Of a DNA stretch of 13,026 nt, positions 8,701-13,026 are shown piece by piece. The position numbers and the translations under genes are program-made. How positions within the stretch are numbered: the first letter of the stretch is position 1; every line of letters starts with the position of its first letter. Source of the DNA: an uncultured Erysipelotrichaceae bacterium (GTDB taxonomy: Bacteria > Bacillota_I > Bacilli_A > RF39 > UBA660); assembly GCA_902772675.1 (NCBI GenBank), contig CACYBN010000031.1:1-13026 (forward strand). Reading direction: 5' to 3'. Under the pieces are notes generated by a model. The model did not search any database, had not been told where the DNA came from, and saw only the letters and a program-made list of their open reading frames with translations.

Positions 8701-10551
8701 GGAAGTTTAGAATTATCATTTATAGAATTCTCTAATCCTAATACATCATTCCAAATTTTAGGATTTGATTCATCAGGATTAGAAAGTGGAGTATCTTTAA
8801 AAGAACCTAATGAAATATCTAAGATAGCATCATCTGAAGAAGAAGCTAATAATAATTTTGCAATAACTATGTCATCATCTAATACTGGATGGTTAACAAA
8901 TGGTAAAACAAATTTTGTGAGTCAAGGTTCTACATATAAAGGAACAAGTTATTATGTCGGAGATAATACTTATGATGTACCATCTATGTTATTCCAGTTA
9001 TATCATTCTAAAAATTTAACTGTTGATAAAGAATTAGGAACTGTTGTTATTCAAATGATGGCAATAGAAAAGAAAAATGCTCTTGAAAGTGAAACAAAAA
9101 GAGTAGTTATAAATGTTAATCTATCTACAGATTTATATGATGATACGTATTATGAAGGTGCTATGACACCGGGAGATAAATATGAATTATTCCCATCTAC
9201 TGCAACTAATATTACTGATAAATCTAAATTTAGTTCATATTTTTCGCTATTTATAAATGATGATAATTTTTATAATAAAAAATGTACATCTGGAACTTGT
9301 CATAGAACTTTAACAAGTACTTATGCACTACCTAAAGATACTAAAATTACTATGATAGATAAAAAGACTAATTCTTATTACTATTACATAGTATCTAATA
9401 GTGATTATAATACTGCAGTTTCTAATATAAATAATTATGGAGAAACTACATATGACTTATCATTATTTAAGAGTATGGGTACAGATGGAATCGGAGTAAA
9501 TTATAATGATTCTACAATGAATGGTATTTATGCTAGTAATGGTATTATCGATGAAGAATTTATATTTATATTTGATTTTAAAGATACTGAAATAACTGGA
9601 AATCAATTAAGTAAATATTTATCTTTTGAACTTAAATCTGGTAATAATACAATATTATCAGTTCTAGGTGTACAACGTGATAATCTTAAATATAGTTTAT
9701 ATGACAATGTAGATACTAGTTTAGAAATAAATGGTAGTCTAAATTCAACTCCATTATATGTTTCTAAACATGGTAATTTAACATTAAATGTATCACCTAA
9801 GATATTAAAACAAGGATCAATTAATATATTTAATACAGAATATTTTGATTATAAATTGGGTATATCTATAAAAATTAAAGATAGTCAAGGTAATTATTTA
9901 AGTGGAAATACTTTAACCGGATTATATTACGAAGAGAATGGAGTTAAATATTATCCTGATATTAATGGAGTAGCTAGAATTAAAATCGCAGATAAAGTTG
10001 GTAGTATTGAAGATCAAATAAAAGTTAATTTAGAAAATGCTTTATTACCAACAGGAACTTATACATTTGAAATAACTGCTTTTGGATCAATTGATGGAAT
10101 ATATTATAGTAATTCTAATCTTGTAGTAAAAGAGATAACTACACCAATTATTAATAGTACTTACGGTTTAAAAATAGATATAGATGATGAATCTATTACA
10201 ACTAATATTAATAATACTAATAATAAAATAACTGGTAAGATAAAATATGAATCTCTACTAGATAATCCTAATATTAGAATTAAAATGTATAGAAGAAATT
10301 ATAATCAAATATATGATACAACTTATACTTTAGTTGATTTAGGTAATTATATATCTACTCCTATGGAGAGAAGTACTAATTTAAATGAATATTATATAAG
10401 TAAGATACCTACAGATGAGATAGATTTAAATTTAAGTTTAAAAAATAATATTATTACAGGTACTTATAGATTAGATTTTATTCTATATGATAATAATGTA
10501 GAAATAGGTACTATATCTAAATATATAATTATCCATGATAGTAGTGAATAA
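2710..10551 (+). CDS. Giant (2613-aa) secreted beta-solenoid surface protein, adhesin-like
   Basis: The start is ATG with AGAGGAAGG eight bases upstream; the stop is TAA. The N-terminus has a basic stretch (MQKRFRLRKE) and a hydrophobic segment at about 11-31, interrupted by Arg26. It is either a signal peptide cut near SSSA-WDG or an uncleaved anchor. Residues about 40-230 resemble GLUG-type regions (GGNGSETNPYIIASAGDY; GVIDGNYNYI). An acidic/Pro linker lies near 292. An InlB-like segment at about 398-440 contains IDNPFSGRPNG and FNGW. Two copies of a two-Cys module lie at about 525-673. About 28 solenoid turns with the motif (I/V)-(F/Y)-G-G-(G/S)-N lie at about 930-1750. The remaining 860 residues are beta-rich, with a third Cys pair at 2192/2197. 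The C-terminus (KYIIIHDSSE) has no LPXTG motif, membrane helix or recognised wall-binding repeat. Asn, Ser, Thr, Gly and Tyr dominate. A role in adhesion or as a surface layer is inferred from architecture; no catalytic motif is seen. Own promoter and terminator. Confidence 0.88.
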   Translation: MQKRFRLRKEIYIVFGILITILLAWRIIATLTSKVSSSAWDGVVSTEFAGGNGSETNPYIIASAGDYAYFKTLMESSDASVYADKYYKITNSFDYNNYDISINNEVSFSGVIDGNYNYITKANITNSMFKNLNGATIKNLELDSLQVNIDGETGGVLALNSSNSNYSFLIVESTIEVDSENEEFQSVSGFLYSDTSSTIDKVIVYSNYNNIDSELISEFINSSNQTVINSTLVKDNGCDLIKNNNNTDITNLKTYTVDNNNIEIDNNILKNYKTSDYEIVVEGGEFSLNSIPKEEEEPTTPTYTYTETSGASFIPVHKSGVENGVVYVNDLDADYNYYMGLNYTTNNNGTTPTQLNKNLYTNSNLTKVEIIYDSVSLGNNNSTIHNAKVSYESGESQTKFVYYKYYSYNPSTNKLDIELIDNPFSGRPNGMAFNGWYSDNSNIEVYLDKDLYTYHAVIDVDPSKDFQVVSLRSSWVNADMARTSDNNQSIDNALDNLKTAGIHELHTKDVEYIYHVNLDDYPNGLYTRVTLDRYDYQYGYYDATGDELYGYCNSRNGCTVYEKLDSDVVSEDATFYTLVNRRMTLTNATVTREEKITRHDSNYINMNMANFYQLVHIERGSSINGFYNSSGEKATGSCTTTGGCNVYHKILFNENHIYNLSNTYYYLTTRDTNIVYLDSNVTTTWTDTKPFTLTSYYNETDSRNNSYLRLSYSTGWYGTNTYIRALNDTRIEYIRLYSTINKTTSAISSNNNSTGGLIYGNSNNLKIGRGLTQNDDYVNARMVVGTANTNDESPRYRLIVESGVYSFATTGGIRSGVTLSNYDIRGTYGCDYDRVRNDNSNLDIYATLYGNRGTTINYGSSNDVHFYTIVKSGKYGSEGSITGYTLGIYATSNSSGVVSSPMALIVEGGYIHGINGGPGPSSNLANKNGAYIYVKGGEINTIFGGGAYLTSYSNRILQITGGTVNNSVFGGSNGYMYGTGNATGTNARGILNGDTYLYIGGNTTIGVSGSPERYESEVGSVFGIGNGKSGYDYIGTANNSYIIIDGNAKILNNVYAGGNYGTVGYNAEGNVKSSIKIQGGTINGSIFGAGNNNGGGTSSVTIESTIELIDGSVKDSIYGGSNISGDIYGSSNVYIKGGNVKNVFGGGYGADTGVRGNVLVEVSDGKVNNSIYGGSAFGTVNGLSNGNSHTGNTVVNVKGGVITKNVFGGGMGSSSDEPHTYGNITVNVSNGSMGNIFGGHDLNGTVTTTDTINITGGTIGNIFGGGNESSVNNTNINMSAGIVNSSIYGGSNNSGDVKTSNIKISGTSKVGNIYGGNNLGGNFGTSNITIDNGTIVNSIYGGGNNVDSDSTNITLNNGTAKNVFGGGKSASILDSSLGVKIIQNGLTVNNIYGGSDSSGTVSKVLITHNNGTTTNIYGGNNLGGTTTDTTIDYINGTSTNIYGGGNKADTGKILVNVQNGTITNLYGGGNSAGANESNVNIVNGNITNVYGGSNNSGLIDETNIGIAGGNISYAYGGGNLADVGNTNIIVNNGTIGTLYGGGNMASSVSTNVDINGGVINTNLYGGGNYGVVSSSTYVNIENGRVKGSCYAGGNGASATVLGDTVIEIGGNSIIGTESNTNLINSSVFGGGNAAQTGLSGFTSNSVVNIAGGTIYGNVYGGANTSVINGIAEVRIGKNAITAKSNYNTLNNTVSDITINGTIFGGGEANAAGSEIFDYDAISVTKGIDILIDGSGYSNLNLYGSIFGSGDASRSDGYSYITIKNYGSFDNPHRNLSIQRTEILTIDNSNILLIGQKDRTNEYSDVLFSLSRIEDLKLTNNSSLFLEQGTNLLEKFESLDSDGNKAAVTIDEETKQVTKNVDNRLYVFEGKNINIALDQQVTDYGEVSGMTFFGMYKHAGGNNLNLGIYKKNIGYGSTLNLGDLPTKGSYVLGLHNNNHNTEVDGFYSNFQDGDDTSTLNKVDYIKPTPESSTYYMWIIGEAVIEYNIDLVASKYSTLGSLELSFIEFSNPNTSFQILGFDSSGLESGVSLKEPNEISKIASSEEEANNNFAITMSSSNTGWLTNGKTNFVSQGSTYKGTSYYVGDNTYDVPSMLFQLYHSKNLTVDKELGTVVIQMMAIEKKNALESETKRVVINVNLSTDLYDDTYYEGAMTPGDKYELFPSTATNITDKSKFSSYFSLFINDDNFYNKKCTSGTCHRTLTSTYALPKDTKITMIDKKTNSYYYYIVSNSDYNTAVSNINNYGETTYDLSLFKSMGTDGIGVNYNDSTMNGIYASNGIIDEEFIFIFDFKDTEITGNQLSKYLSFELKSGNNTILSVLGVQRDNLKYSLYDNVDTSLEINGSLNSTPLYVSKHGNLTLNVSPKILKQGSINIFNTEYFDYKLGISIKIKDSQGNYLSGNTLTGLYYEENGVKYYPDINGVARIKIADKVGSIEDQIKVNLENALLPTGTYTFEITAFGSIDGIYYSNSNLVVKEITTPIINSTYGLKIDIDDESITTNINNTNNKITGKIKYESLLDNPNIRIKMYRRNYNQIYDTTYTLVDLGNYISTPMERSTNLNEYYISKIPTDEIDLNLSLKNNIITGTYRLDFILYDNNVEIGTISKYIIIHDSSE
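4282..4719 (+). repeat. Tandem duplicated two-Cys module in the giant protein
   Basis: Unit 1 (residues about 525-581) and unit 2 (about 611-670) align without gaps over 28 residues up to their first Cys. The shared pattern is Y, V, R, G-[YF]-Y, a Gly five residues after the aligned Tyr of that motif region, then Gly two before Cys. Both have Cys-x5-Cys (CNSRNGC at 552-558, CTTTGGC at 638-644), then VY-x-K-[LI] and a closing Y-x-L-x-x-R, with a three-residue length difference. The two Cys could form a small disulfide-closed hairpin loop outside the cell. The function of the module is unknown. Confidence 0.65.
5497..7962 (+). repeat. About 28 beta-solenoid turns encoded by degenerate repeats
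   Basis: The motif (I/V/L)-(F/Y)-G-(G/A)-(G/S)-(N/D) recurs about 28 times, from IFGGGA at residue 942 to IFGSGD at residue 1745. Each is preceded by a pattern like N-I-x-I-x-x-G-x-(I/V)-x-x. From residue 1262 to 1563, twelve steps cover 301 residues, about 25 per turn; the N- and C-terminal turns carry longer insertions. The regular hydrophobic/Gly/Asn pattern fits a parallel beta-helix with stacked aromatic and Asn ladders. At DNA level the Gly and Asn codons vary between copies (GGT, GGA; AAT, AAC), so the array is old and kept by selection on protein, not a recent expansion. Confidence 0.8.
6568..7467 (+). repeat. Four-turn super-repeat inside the solenoid, about 98-104 residues
   Basis: The motif YGGS(N/D)-x-SG starts at 6568, 6880 and 7174. 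The following turns also match in phase: YGGNNLGG at 6646 and 6955, YGGGN at 6724 and 7030, and (F/Y)GGG(K/N)SA at 6796 and 7108. The steps are 294-312 bases. A 23-base identical stretch beginning TATGGTGGAAATAATTTAGG lies at 6649-6671 and 6958-6980. The third copy is more diverged (YGGGNLAD in the second position). This points to duplication of a four-turn block. Confidence 0.65.
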
Positions 10552-10577
10552 AAAGAAGATTTTATCTTCTTTTTTTC
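10552..10577 (+). terminator. Rho-independent terminator of the giant surface protein gene
   Basis: The arms AAAGAAGAT (10552-10560) and ATCTTCTTT (10564-10572) flank a TTT loop and run into a T tract. The hairpin starts at the base after the TAA stop. Confidence 0.85.
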
Positions 10578-10607
10578 GTTATATATGATGTAAATATTAT
10601 TATTTTG

Positions 10608-10616
10608 TGTTATTAT
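10608..10616 (+). promoter_or_regulatory. Putative extended -10 promoter of the DAHP synthase gene
   Basis: TG at 10608-10609, one base, then TATTAT at 10611-10616 (five of six to consensus). No clear -35 is present. Transcription would start near 10623, leaving about 27 bases before the ATG at 10650, with TTGAGGAG at 10635-10642 as the ribosome binding site. Another AT-rich stretch around 10586-10600 could serve instead. Confidence 0.5.
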
Positions 10617-10649
10617 AAGCACTGCAAAAGGGAATTGAGGAGTAATATA

Positions 10650-11366
10650 ATGAAAGATAAATTAATAATTGCTGGACCATGTACTTTTGGTAGTTATGAA
10701 GAGTTATATAAGATAGCAGTTTTATTAAAAGAAAAGGGAATTAAATATTTAAGAGCAGGTGTATTTAAAATGAGAACTAGTCCTGATTCTTTTCAAGGAT
10801 TAAGAGATGAAGGAATGGAAATGTTACTTAAAATAAAAAAAGAATTAGGTCTTAAAATAGTTACAGAGTTAACTACTATTGAACAAGTACATAAATATGG
10901 AAATAAAATAGATATAATTCAAATAGGTACTAGAAATATGTATAATTATGAATTATTAAAAGAAGTAGGTAAGACAAAAACAACTATATTATTAAAAAGA
11001 GGAATGAGTGCTACTTACAATGAATGGATAAATGCTGCTGAATATATTAAAAGAGAAGGAAATAATAATGTAATTTTATGTGAAAGAGGAATTAGAGGTA
11101 ATTCTAATGAAACTAGAAATGTTTTAGATTTACAAGCTATTCCATATATAAAGAAAAATACTAATTATAAAATTATAATAGATCCGTCTCATGCCAGTGG
11201 TTTATCTTATATGGTAGAACCTATGTCTAAAGCAGCTTTAGCTGCAGGAGCAGATGGTCTTTTAATAGAAACTCATTATAATCCAAAGGAAAGTTTATGT
11301 GATGCAGAACAAACTATAGATATGGATACTTTAGATAATATATTAAACTTTTATAAAAATATGTAA
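10650..11366 (+). CDS. aroF: Class I-beta DAHP synthase (3-deoxy-7-phosphoheptulonate synthase), minimal catalytic core
   Basis: Joins phosphoenolpyruvate and erythrose 4-phosphate to DAHP, the first shikimate step; cytosolic and metal dependent. Of 238 residues, the motifs in order are AGPC (8-11), RAGVFKMRTSPDSFQG (35-50), QIGTRNM (91-97), LLKRGMSAT (114-122), CERGIRG (144-150), TRNVLDL (155-161), DPSHASG (178-184) and AADGLLIETH-type AGADGLLIETH (199-209). Likely metal ligands are Cys11, His181, Glu207 and Asp218. The Lys-x-Arg-Thr-Ser signature favours DAHP synthase over KDO8P synthase. The start at 10650 follows TTGAGGAG by seven bases; an in-frame ATG at 10605 would run through the promoter and adds no family sequence. 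Regulatory ACT/ferredoxin-like and chorismate mutase domains are absent, so this is an unregulated-looking core. Family positions normally GGAFKPRTS read AGVFKMRTS. No other shikimate gene is in the window. The symbol follows common usage for I-beta enzymes. Confidence 0.88.
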   Translation: MKDKLIIAGPCTFGSYEELYKIAVLLKEKGIKYLRAGVFKMRTSPDSFQGLRDEGMEMLLKIKKELGLKIVTELTTIEQVHKYGNKIDIIQIGTRNMYNYELLKEVGKTKTTILLKRGMSATYNEWINAAEYIKREGNNNVILCERGIRGNSNETRNVLDLQAIPYIKKNTNYKIIIDPSHASGLSYMVEPMSKAALAAGADGLLIETHYNPKESLCDAEQTIDMDTLDNILNFYKNM

Positions 11367-11370
11367 TAAT

Positions 11371-11395
11371 AGAACATAATATATGTTCTTTTTTT
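11371..11395 (+). terminator. Rho-independent terminator of the DAHP synthase gene
   Basis: The arms AGAACATA (11371-11378) and TATGTTCT (11382-11389) flank an ATA loop, followed by a T run to 11395. The next promoter begins two bases later. Confidence 0.82.
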
Positions 11396-11396
11396 G

Positions 11397-11405
11397 TGAT
11401 ATAAT
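11397..11405 (+). promoter_or_regulatory. Extended -10 promoter of the macro-domain operon
   Basis: TG at 11397-11398, one base, then perfect TATAAT at 11400-11405, directly after the terminator T tract. The region where a -35 would lie is the terminator hairpin, so the promoter probably depends on the extended -10. The ATG at 11427 lies 21 bases after the hexamer's last base counted to the start (leader about 15 bases). Confidence 0.7.
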
Positions 11406-11426
11406 TTAAATATATAGGTGATTATT

Positions 11427-11987
11427 ATGAGTAGAATAGAATTATTAAATGGATCATGTGCTGATCAAAATGTCGATGCTATAGTAAATGCTGCTAATAG
11501 AGAACTATGGGTTGGTGGAGGAATATGTGGTGCAATATTTTCTAAAGCTGGTTATAAAGAACTAGAAGAGGCTTGTAGTAAAATTAGAACTCCATTAAAA
11601 GATGGTGATGCAGTAATAACTCCTGCTTTTAAAATAGATAATGCAAGTTATATTATTCATGCAGTTGGACCTGATTTTGCTATAACACCTGATGCTTTTG
11701 ATAAATTGTTTGATGCTTATTACAATTCTTTATTAGTATTAAAAGAAAAAAATCTTCATTCTATTTCTTTTCCATTAATTAGTTCAGGTATTTTTGGAGG
11801 AAATTTATCTAATCCTGTATCAGTATCTACTAAAGAGTGTATAAGTGCTTATAATCAATTTACTAGAGATTATCCTGATTATAATATAGATGTAGTATTA
11901 TGTGCTTTTTCTAAAAATGAGTTTTTAGAAGCAGATAAAACTTTTAGAGAATATGATTTTGAAGAAGTTATAAATAGGAAAAAGTAA
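11427..11987 (+). CDS. Macro-domain protein, MacroD/YmdB-like, with Cys at the usual catalytic Asp position
   Basis: Macro domains bind ADP-ribose and related nucleotides; MacroD-type members remove ADP-ribose from proteins or deacetylate O-acetyl-ADP-ribose. The 186 residues show VDAIVNAANREL (16-27), GGGICGAI (30-37), YIIHAVGP (75-82) and SSGIFGG (119-125), the adenine-, diphosphate- and ribose-binding loops in order. MacroD enzymes normally read GGGGVDGAIH in loop 1; here Cys34 replaces the Asp and Phe38 the His, so hydrolase activity is uncertain and the protein could be a binder or use other chemistry. Start: ATG at 11427 follows AGGTGA (11416-11421); the in-frame GTG at 11418 lies inside that site. 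The C-terminal 50 residues, ending EVINRKK, complete the domain. An 86-aa membrane protein follows after two bases, so they form an operon. Domain assignment is firm; activity is not. Confidence 0.88.
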   Translation: MSRIELLNGSCADQNVDAIVNAANRELWVGGGICGAIFSKAGYKELEEACSKIRTPLKDGDAVITPAFKIDNASYIIHAVGPDFAITPDAFDKLFDAYYNSLLVLKEKNLHSISFPLISSGIFGGNLSNPVSVSTKECISAYNQFTRDYPDYNIDVVLCAFSKNEFLEADKTFREYDFEEVINRKK

Positions 11988-11989
11988 AT

Positions 11990-12250
11990 ATGAGACAATG
12001 GAAATTAATAAGAATAGTTACATCTATATTATTACTATTGGTATTAATATATTTAATAATTCATATCTTTGTATGCATGAATATGTCTTATCCACATCCA
12101 ATGTTAGGAATTGATGCTAATACATGGTGGGATCAATATCAAGTAGATTTATTATTTTTCTTTACTGTTTTTGGTATTCCTATAGTATTAGATTTAATTC
12201 TATTAATAATATCTATATGTAAAATTAATGCAAATAAAAAGTCCGTATAA
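11990..12250 (+). CDS. 86-aa membrane protein with two predicted helices, co-transcribed with the macro-domain gene
   Basis: The ATG lies two bases after the macro-domain gene's TAA, with AGGAA at 11976-11980 inside that gene as the likely ribosome binding site. Predicted membrane helices are at about residues 6-29 (IRIVTSILLLLVLIYLIIHI core) and 54-77 (LLFFFTVFGIPIVLDLILLI core). The loop between them (about 30-53) is polar and aromatic with SYPHPMLGIDANTWWDQYQ; the C-terminal tail is basic (KINANKKSV). With basic residues at both ends, the termini are probably cytoplasmic and the loop outside. No family is recognised. The tight spacing and shared terminator imply co-expression with the macro-domain protein, but no functional link is shown. 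Confidence 0.75.
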   Translation: MRQWKLIRIVTSILLLLVLIYLIIHIFVCMNMSYPHPMLGIDANTWWDQYQVDLLFFFTVFGIPIVLDLILLIISICKINANKKSV

Positions 12251-12261
12251 AGGACTTTTTT
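12236..12261 (+). terminator. Rho-independent terminator overlapping the end of the 86-aa gene
   Basis: The arms AAAAAGTCC (12236-12244) and GGACTTTTT (12252-12260) flank a seven-base loop that contains the TAA stop (12248-12250). The last coding bases form the left arm. It ends the macro-domain operon. Confidence 0.83.
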
Positions 12262-12269
12262 ATTTATTA

Positions 12270-12278
12270 TGATATAAT
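12270..12278 (+). promoter_or_regulatory. Extended -10 promoter of the last, partial gene
   Basis: TG at 12270-12271, one base, then perfect TATAAT at 12273-12278. The position expected for a -35 is occupied by the preceding terminator's right arm. The start codon and GGTGA site follow at the same spacing as in the macro-domain operon. Confidence 0.7.
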
Positions 12279-12299
12279 TATTTTGAAAATGGTGATTAT

Positions 12300-13026
12300 A
12301 TGGAAGATATAAAACAAATATTTAAACTAGTAGGAGGTTTAGTAGGAGGAGCAGCAGCGATTGTCTTAATAGCAAATCCTCCATTAACTTTGGTAGGTAT
12401 TCCTCTTTTATTTCCAACTTTAGAAATGGCTTATAATGGAACTGTGAAAAAAGATATAAAAGGTATTCCTTTTAAAGTAGATAGACATAATAAATTAGTA
12501 GAAAATCCATTTGGAATAATCCGTTCTATAAAATATGCTTTAAGAAAAGATAAAACCAAAAATTTTATGAATGATTTTATTAAATCTATGAGTGCTTTAA
12601 CTCCTGGAGAAGAATATAAAATGGATAGTCATTATTTTACTTTAAAAAGACTTCAAGAATTACAAGAATTAGGTTATATAGAAGATCTACAATCTGAAGT
12701 AAAATATGGTGGTAAAAAACAAAGTTATTTTTTTGCAAATATAGCTATGGGTAATTTTAAACATCCATTTAAAAAGAAAGAAAAAATAGCTATTAGTTTT
12801 AAAGTAACAGGAAAAGATTTTAATAGTGATGAAATAAAAGATTATGTAACTGCTTTAATAAATAGAAAAAATGATAATTTAATAATTCCTAAGAAGAATA
12901 CAGAAGTGAGTAGTACTCCAGTATTAGCTCCAGTAGTAGAGGAACCTAAAAAAGAAGAAACTAAACCAATGACAAAAGAAGAATTAATTGAACTTAGAAA
13001 TAGTTTATTAAGTATGAAAGAAGATG
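12300..13026 (+). CDS. Unrecognised protein with Gly-rich hydrophobic N-terminus, 3' truncated by window edge
   Basis: The start is ATG at 12300 with GGTGA at 12291-12295; the frame stays open to the window end (242 residues visible). Residues about 10-41 are hydrophobic and Gly/Pro-rich (LVGGLVGGAAAIVLIANPP, then LTLVGIPLLFPTL), suggesting a membrane hairpin or one membrane-inserted segment. Residues about 95-150 hold helical FTLKRLQELQELGYIEDL followed by a Gly/Lys turn and aromatic strand (GGKKQSYFFANIAMGNF). That order loosely recalls a helix plus wing, but it is not enough to call a winged-helix domain. A Pro/Glu/Lys linker near residues 205-222 leads to an acidic/basic helical stretch (MTKEELIELRNSLL). 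No enzyme motif is seen. It appears to be its own transcription unit, since a terminator and promoter lie just upstream. Confidence 0.8.
   Translation, partial: MEDIKQIFKLVGGLVGGAAAIVLIANPPLTLVGIPLLFPTLEMAYNGTVKKDIKGIPFKVDRHNKLVENPFGIIRSIKYALRKDKTKNFMNDFIKSMSALTPGEEYKMDSHYFTLKRLQELQELGYIEDLQSEVKYGGKKQSYFFANIAMGNFKHPFKKKEKIAISFKVTGKDFNSDEIKDYVTALINRKNDNLIIPKKNTEVSSTPVLAPVVEEPKKEETKPMTKEELIELRNSLLSMKED

Noticed and set aside
10605..10649. Upstream in-frame ATG extending the DAHP synthase by 15 residues.
   Set aside because: It overlaps the likely promoter and has no ribosome binding site, while ATG at 10650 follows TTGAGGAG at good spacing and begins right before the conserved core.
11418..11426. 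GTG start for the macro-domain gene.
   Set aside because: This GTG is part of the AGGTGA ribosome binding site for the ATG at 11427.
12289..12312. Tiny ORF beginning at ATG 12289 just before the last gene.
   Set aside because: It encodes about seven residues, overlaps the GGTGA site of the real start and would begin only a few bases after the transcription start.

Overview
The window is very AT-rich and densely coded. All genes lie on the plus strand and intergenic gaps are under 100 bp. Arg is mostly AGA. TGG encodes Trp and TGA works as a stop: it ends the ORFs at 1121 and 2620, the second inside a terminator hairpin. With Gram-positive style Shine-Dalgarno sites, extended -10 promoters and a SipW/TasA-like surface protein, this suggests a low-GC Bacillota with a compact genome, perhaps an uncultured gut Bacilli lineage of the RF39/Erysipelotrichales type. 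That placement is inference. No rRNA, tRNA, CRISPR array, transposase or integrase was seen.

Layout: (1) positions 2-916 hold the 3' part of a secreted camelysin/TasA-like fibre or surface protein, then a terminator. (2) 1002-2620 is a two-gene unit, a 39-aa acidic helical protein overlapping by ATGA a 500-aa charged, probably coiled-coil protein of unknown function. (3) 2710-10551, about 60% of the window, is a 2613-aa secreted or N-terminally anchored surface protein. It has a GLUG-like N-terminal region, an InlB-like segment, a duplicated two-Cys module, about 28 Gly/Asn-rich beta-solenoid turns (partly in a four-turn super-repeat) and a long beta-rich C-terminal part with no sorting signal. 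(4) 10650-11366 is a minimal class I-beta DAHP synthase standing alone. (5) 11427-12250 is a macro-domain protein followed 2 bp later by an 86-aa two-helix membrane protein. (6) 12300 to the window end is the 5' part of an unrecognised protein with a Gly-rich hydrophobic N-terminus.

Transcription appears split into short units. Nearly every gap is a terminator hairpin directly followed by an extended -10 promoter (TGATATAAT or a variant) and a Shine-Dalgarno site. Two terminators overlap the stop codon of the gene they end. The genes do not form one obvious pathway. The best-supported theme is the cell surface (the partial fibre-like protein and the giant solenoid protein). The two most notable points are the super-repeat solenoid and a macro domain with Cys where MacroD-type enzymes carry a catalytic Asp.
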